Assembly: GCA_934177025.1 (NCBI GenBank)
Contig: CAKPPA010000049.1
Coordinates: 1-7,610 of the forward strand
Length of the DNA stretch: 7,610 nt
Direction of reading: 5' to 3'
Source: an uncultured Clostridia bacterium
GTDB lineage: Bacteria; Bacillota; Clostridia; Christensenellales; CAG-314
The notes below the pieces were generated by a model. It did not search any database, was not told the DNA's origin, and saw only the letters and a list, made by a program, of their open reading frames with translations. Of this stretch, positions 6,330 through 7,610 are shown in pieces. Position 1 is the first letter of the stretch; each line of letters opens with the position of its first letter. Position numbers and translations under genes: made by a program.

Positions 6330-7580
6330 ATGAAGTTTGTTTATTTGTTTCGGGAAGGAAACGGCGATATGCGCGAACTTTTGGGGGGAAAGGGCGCAAA
6401 TCTGGCGGAGATGACTAACCTCGGATTGCCGGTGCCTCCGGGATTCACGGTTTCGACGGAAGCGTGCACCAGTTATTACCAAAACGGTAAAATGCTCACG
6501 CAGGAAATCGTTGATCAAATTTTCGAAGCGTTGCATTGGCTGGAAAACACGTTGGGCAAAAAACTCGGCGACGAAAAAAATCCGCTGTTGGTGTCCGTTC
6601 GTTCGGGCGCGCGGGCGTCGATGCCTGGCATGATGGACACGATTTTAAACTTGGGGCTCAACGACAACACTGTGGAAGGGCTGGCAAAACTTACGGCAAA
6701 TGAGCGGTTTGCTTACGACAGCTATCGTCGGTTTATTCAAATGTTTTCGGACGTCGTTATGGAATTGGACAAACGCGAATTCGAAAAGATTTTGGACGAA
6801 GCAAAGGAAAAAAAGGGTGTTCGGCAGGATACGGAGCTCGACGCAGCGGATTTAAAGGAAATCGTCAAAAAATTCAAAGCGTTTTATAAAAAGTGCAAAG
6901 GAGTGGACTTCCCGCAGGATCCTACGGAACAGTTGATGGAAGCGGTAAAAGCCGTGTTCCGCTCGTGGGATAATCCGCGTGCCATTTACTATCGCCGTAT
7001 GAACGACATTCCGTCCGATTGGGGTACGGCAGTCAACGTGCAGTCGATGGTGTTCGGCAACATGGGCGACGATTCGGGTACGGGCGTTGCGTTTACGCGC
7101 AATCCGGCGAACGGCGAAAAAAAGTTGTTCGGCGAGTACTTGATGAACGCACAGGGCGAGGACGTGGTTGCCGGCATTCGCACGCCGCAACCGATTCGTC
7201 AATTGGAAAGCACCAATCCGGAAGTGTACGCACAATTCCTGAAAATTTGCGAAATTTTGGAAAACAGATATCGCGACATGCAGGACATGGAGTTTACCAT
7301 CGAAAGGGGCAAACTTTACATGTTGCAAACGCGTAACGGCAAACGTACTGCGTTTGCGGCGTTGCAAGTCGCCATCGACCTCGTGAAAGAGGGCAAAATT
7401 ACGGAGGAGGAAGCGGTACTGCGCATCGAACCGAAACAGTTGGATTCGTTGTTGCATCCGCAATTCGATGCCGACGTATTGAAAAAAACACAGCCTTTGG
7501 CAACCGGTTTGGCGGCATCGCCGGGCGCGGCTTGCGCAATCCGGCGAACGGCGAAAAAAAGTTGTTCGGCGAGTACTTGA
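6330..7580 (+). CDS. ppdK: Pyruvate, phosphate dikinase, N-terminal half; reliable only to about 7535
   Basis: PPDK interconverts pyruvate + ATP + phosphate and PEP + AMP + pyrophosphate; in anaerobes it often serves PPi-linked glycolysis or gluconeogenesis. Visible motifs are GGKGANLAEM (19-28), PVPPGFTV (34-41), RSGARASMPGMMDT (91-104, nucleotide-binding region), DSGTGVAFTRNP (248-259) and MLQTRNGKRT (331-340, end of the ATP-grasp domain). ATGLAASPGAAC (391-402) opens the phosphohistidine domain. The family normally continues with Gly-Lys and has about 870-880 residues, so the catalytic His and the PEP/pyruvate domain are absent here. From residue 403 the frame runs through a shifted copy of its own bases 7097-7173 to a TGA at 7578-7580. 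Those 14 residues are not real PPDK and are probably an assembly artefact. The start at 6330 is set by the strong ribosome site; the upstream TTG at 6228 overlaps the promoter. Confidence 0.95.
   Translation: MKFVYLFREGNGDMRELLGGKGANLAEMTNLGLPVPPGFTVSTEACTSYYQNGKMLTQEIVDQIFEALHWLENTLGKKLGDEKNPLLVSVRSGARASMPGMMDTILNLGLNDNTVEGLAKLTANERFAYDSYRRFIQMFSDVVMELDKREFEKILDEAKEKKGVRQDTELDAADLKEIVKKFKAFYKKCKGVDFPQDPTEQLMEAVKAVFRSWDNPRAIYYRRMNDIPSDWGTAVNVQSMVFGNMGDDSGTGVAFTRNPANGEKKLFGEYLMNAQGEDVVAGIRTPQPIRQLESTNPEVYAQFLKICEILENRYRDMQDMEFTIERGKLYMLQTRNGKRTAFAALQVAIDLVKEGKITEEEAVLRIEPKQLDSLLHPQFDADVLKKTQPLATGLAASPGAACAIRRTAKKSCSAST
7097..7173 (+). repeat. 77-bp direct repeat, internal (genuine) copy within ppdK
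   Basis: This segment encodes PPDK residues around TRNPANGEKKLFGEYL in the proper frame, with conserved sequence on both sides, so it is the authentic copy. It is identical over its whole length to 7534-7610. Confidence 0.95.
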
Positions 7581-7610
7581 TGAACGCACAGGGCGAGGAC
7601 GTGGTTGCCG
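7534..7610 (+). repeat. 77-bp direct repeat, terminal copy; probable assembly or chimera artefact
   Basis: Every base matches 7097-7173, displaced by 437 bp, which is not a multiple of three. It begins exactly where the PPDK motif SPGAAC-GK should continue and runs to the last base. Bases GCG at 7534-7536 may be shared by the true continuation (Cys-Gly codons) and the repeat, that is, microhomology at the junction. Treat this as unreliable sequence. Confidence 0.9.

Noticed and set aside
5647..6536. Long minus-strand frames (5647-6165 and 5871-6536) with basic, Lys/Gln/Asn-rich products
   Set aside because: They cross a terminator, repeats, the ppdK promoter and coding sequence of uvrA or ppdK; the composition reflects the A-rich complement and no family features are seen.
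7536..7580. Novel C-terminal tail and early stop of PPDK (a truncated enzyme or pseudogene)
   Set aside because: The tail is a frame-shifted reading of a 77-bp copy of the gene's own interior at the contig end, so it is most likely an artefact.
6852..7589. 245-residue minus-strand frame opposite ppdK, and a similar 229-residue frame at 2806-3495 opposite uvrA
   Set aside because: Both are antisense shadows of strongly conserved + strand genes, with His/Arg/Phe-rich products typical of reverse-complement reading and no recognisable domain.

Overview
The window looks like the end of a chromosomal contig from an anaerobic-type Bacillota (Firmicutes) bacterium. The UvrB N-terminus and the CoaX and PPDK sequences resemble Firmicutes homologues. 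A Negativicutes or clostridial origin is possible, but this cannot be settled from sequence reading alone. All recognisable genes lie on the + strand. Base composition is roughly balanced, with a strong preference for AAA, GAA and TTT codons throughout. I see no transposase, phage gene, tRNA, rRNA or CRISPR array.

Layout: (i) 1-593 is the 3' three-quarters of coaX (type III pantothenate kinase, coenzyme A synthesis). (ii) 594-882 is a hairpin-rich gap with a strong intrinsic terminator (731-761) that insulates coaX, followed by a near-consensus sigma-A-type promoter (848-876). (iii) 883-2835 is uvrB and 2851-5712 is uvrA. They are 15 bp apart and almost certainly form one transcription unit supplying the damage-recognition core of nucleotide excision repair. 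(iv) 5713-6329 is a 617-bp gap without a credible gene. It holds about three degenerate 36-bp tandem repeats, an intrinsic terminator (5932-5961), an almost adenine-free T/G-rich tract (6021-6127), and the ppdK control region: a perfect 19-bp palindrome centred on the -35 element, a promoter, and a leader that can fold in two mutually exclusive ways. (v) 6330 to the end is the N-terminal half of ppdK (pyruvate, phosphate dikinase), which links pyruvate and phosphoenolpyruvate.

The right edge is not reliable sequence. The last 77 bases (7534-7610) are an exact copy of 7097-7173, in a different reading frame. They interrupt ppdK in the middle of a conserved family motif. The length of 77 and the terminal position point to an assembly or chimera artefact. 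The apparent ppdK stop at 7578-7580 should therefore be ignored.

The genes are housekeeping genes and I see no new multi-gene system. The parts most worth a second look are regulatory: the ppdK operator-like palindrome and leader, and the uvrB promoter, which predicts a leaderless or nearly leaderless transcript.
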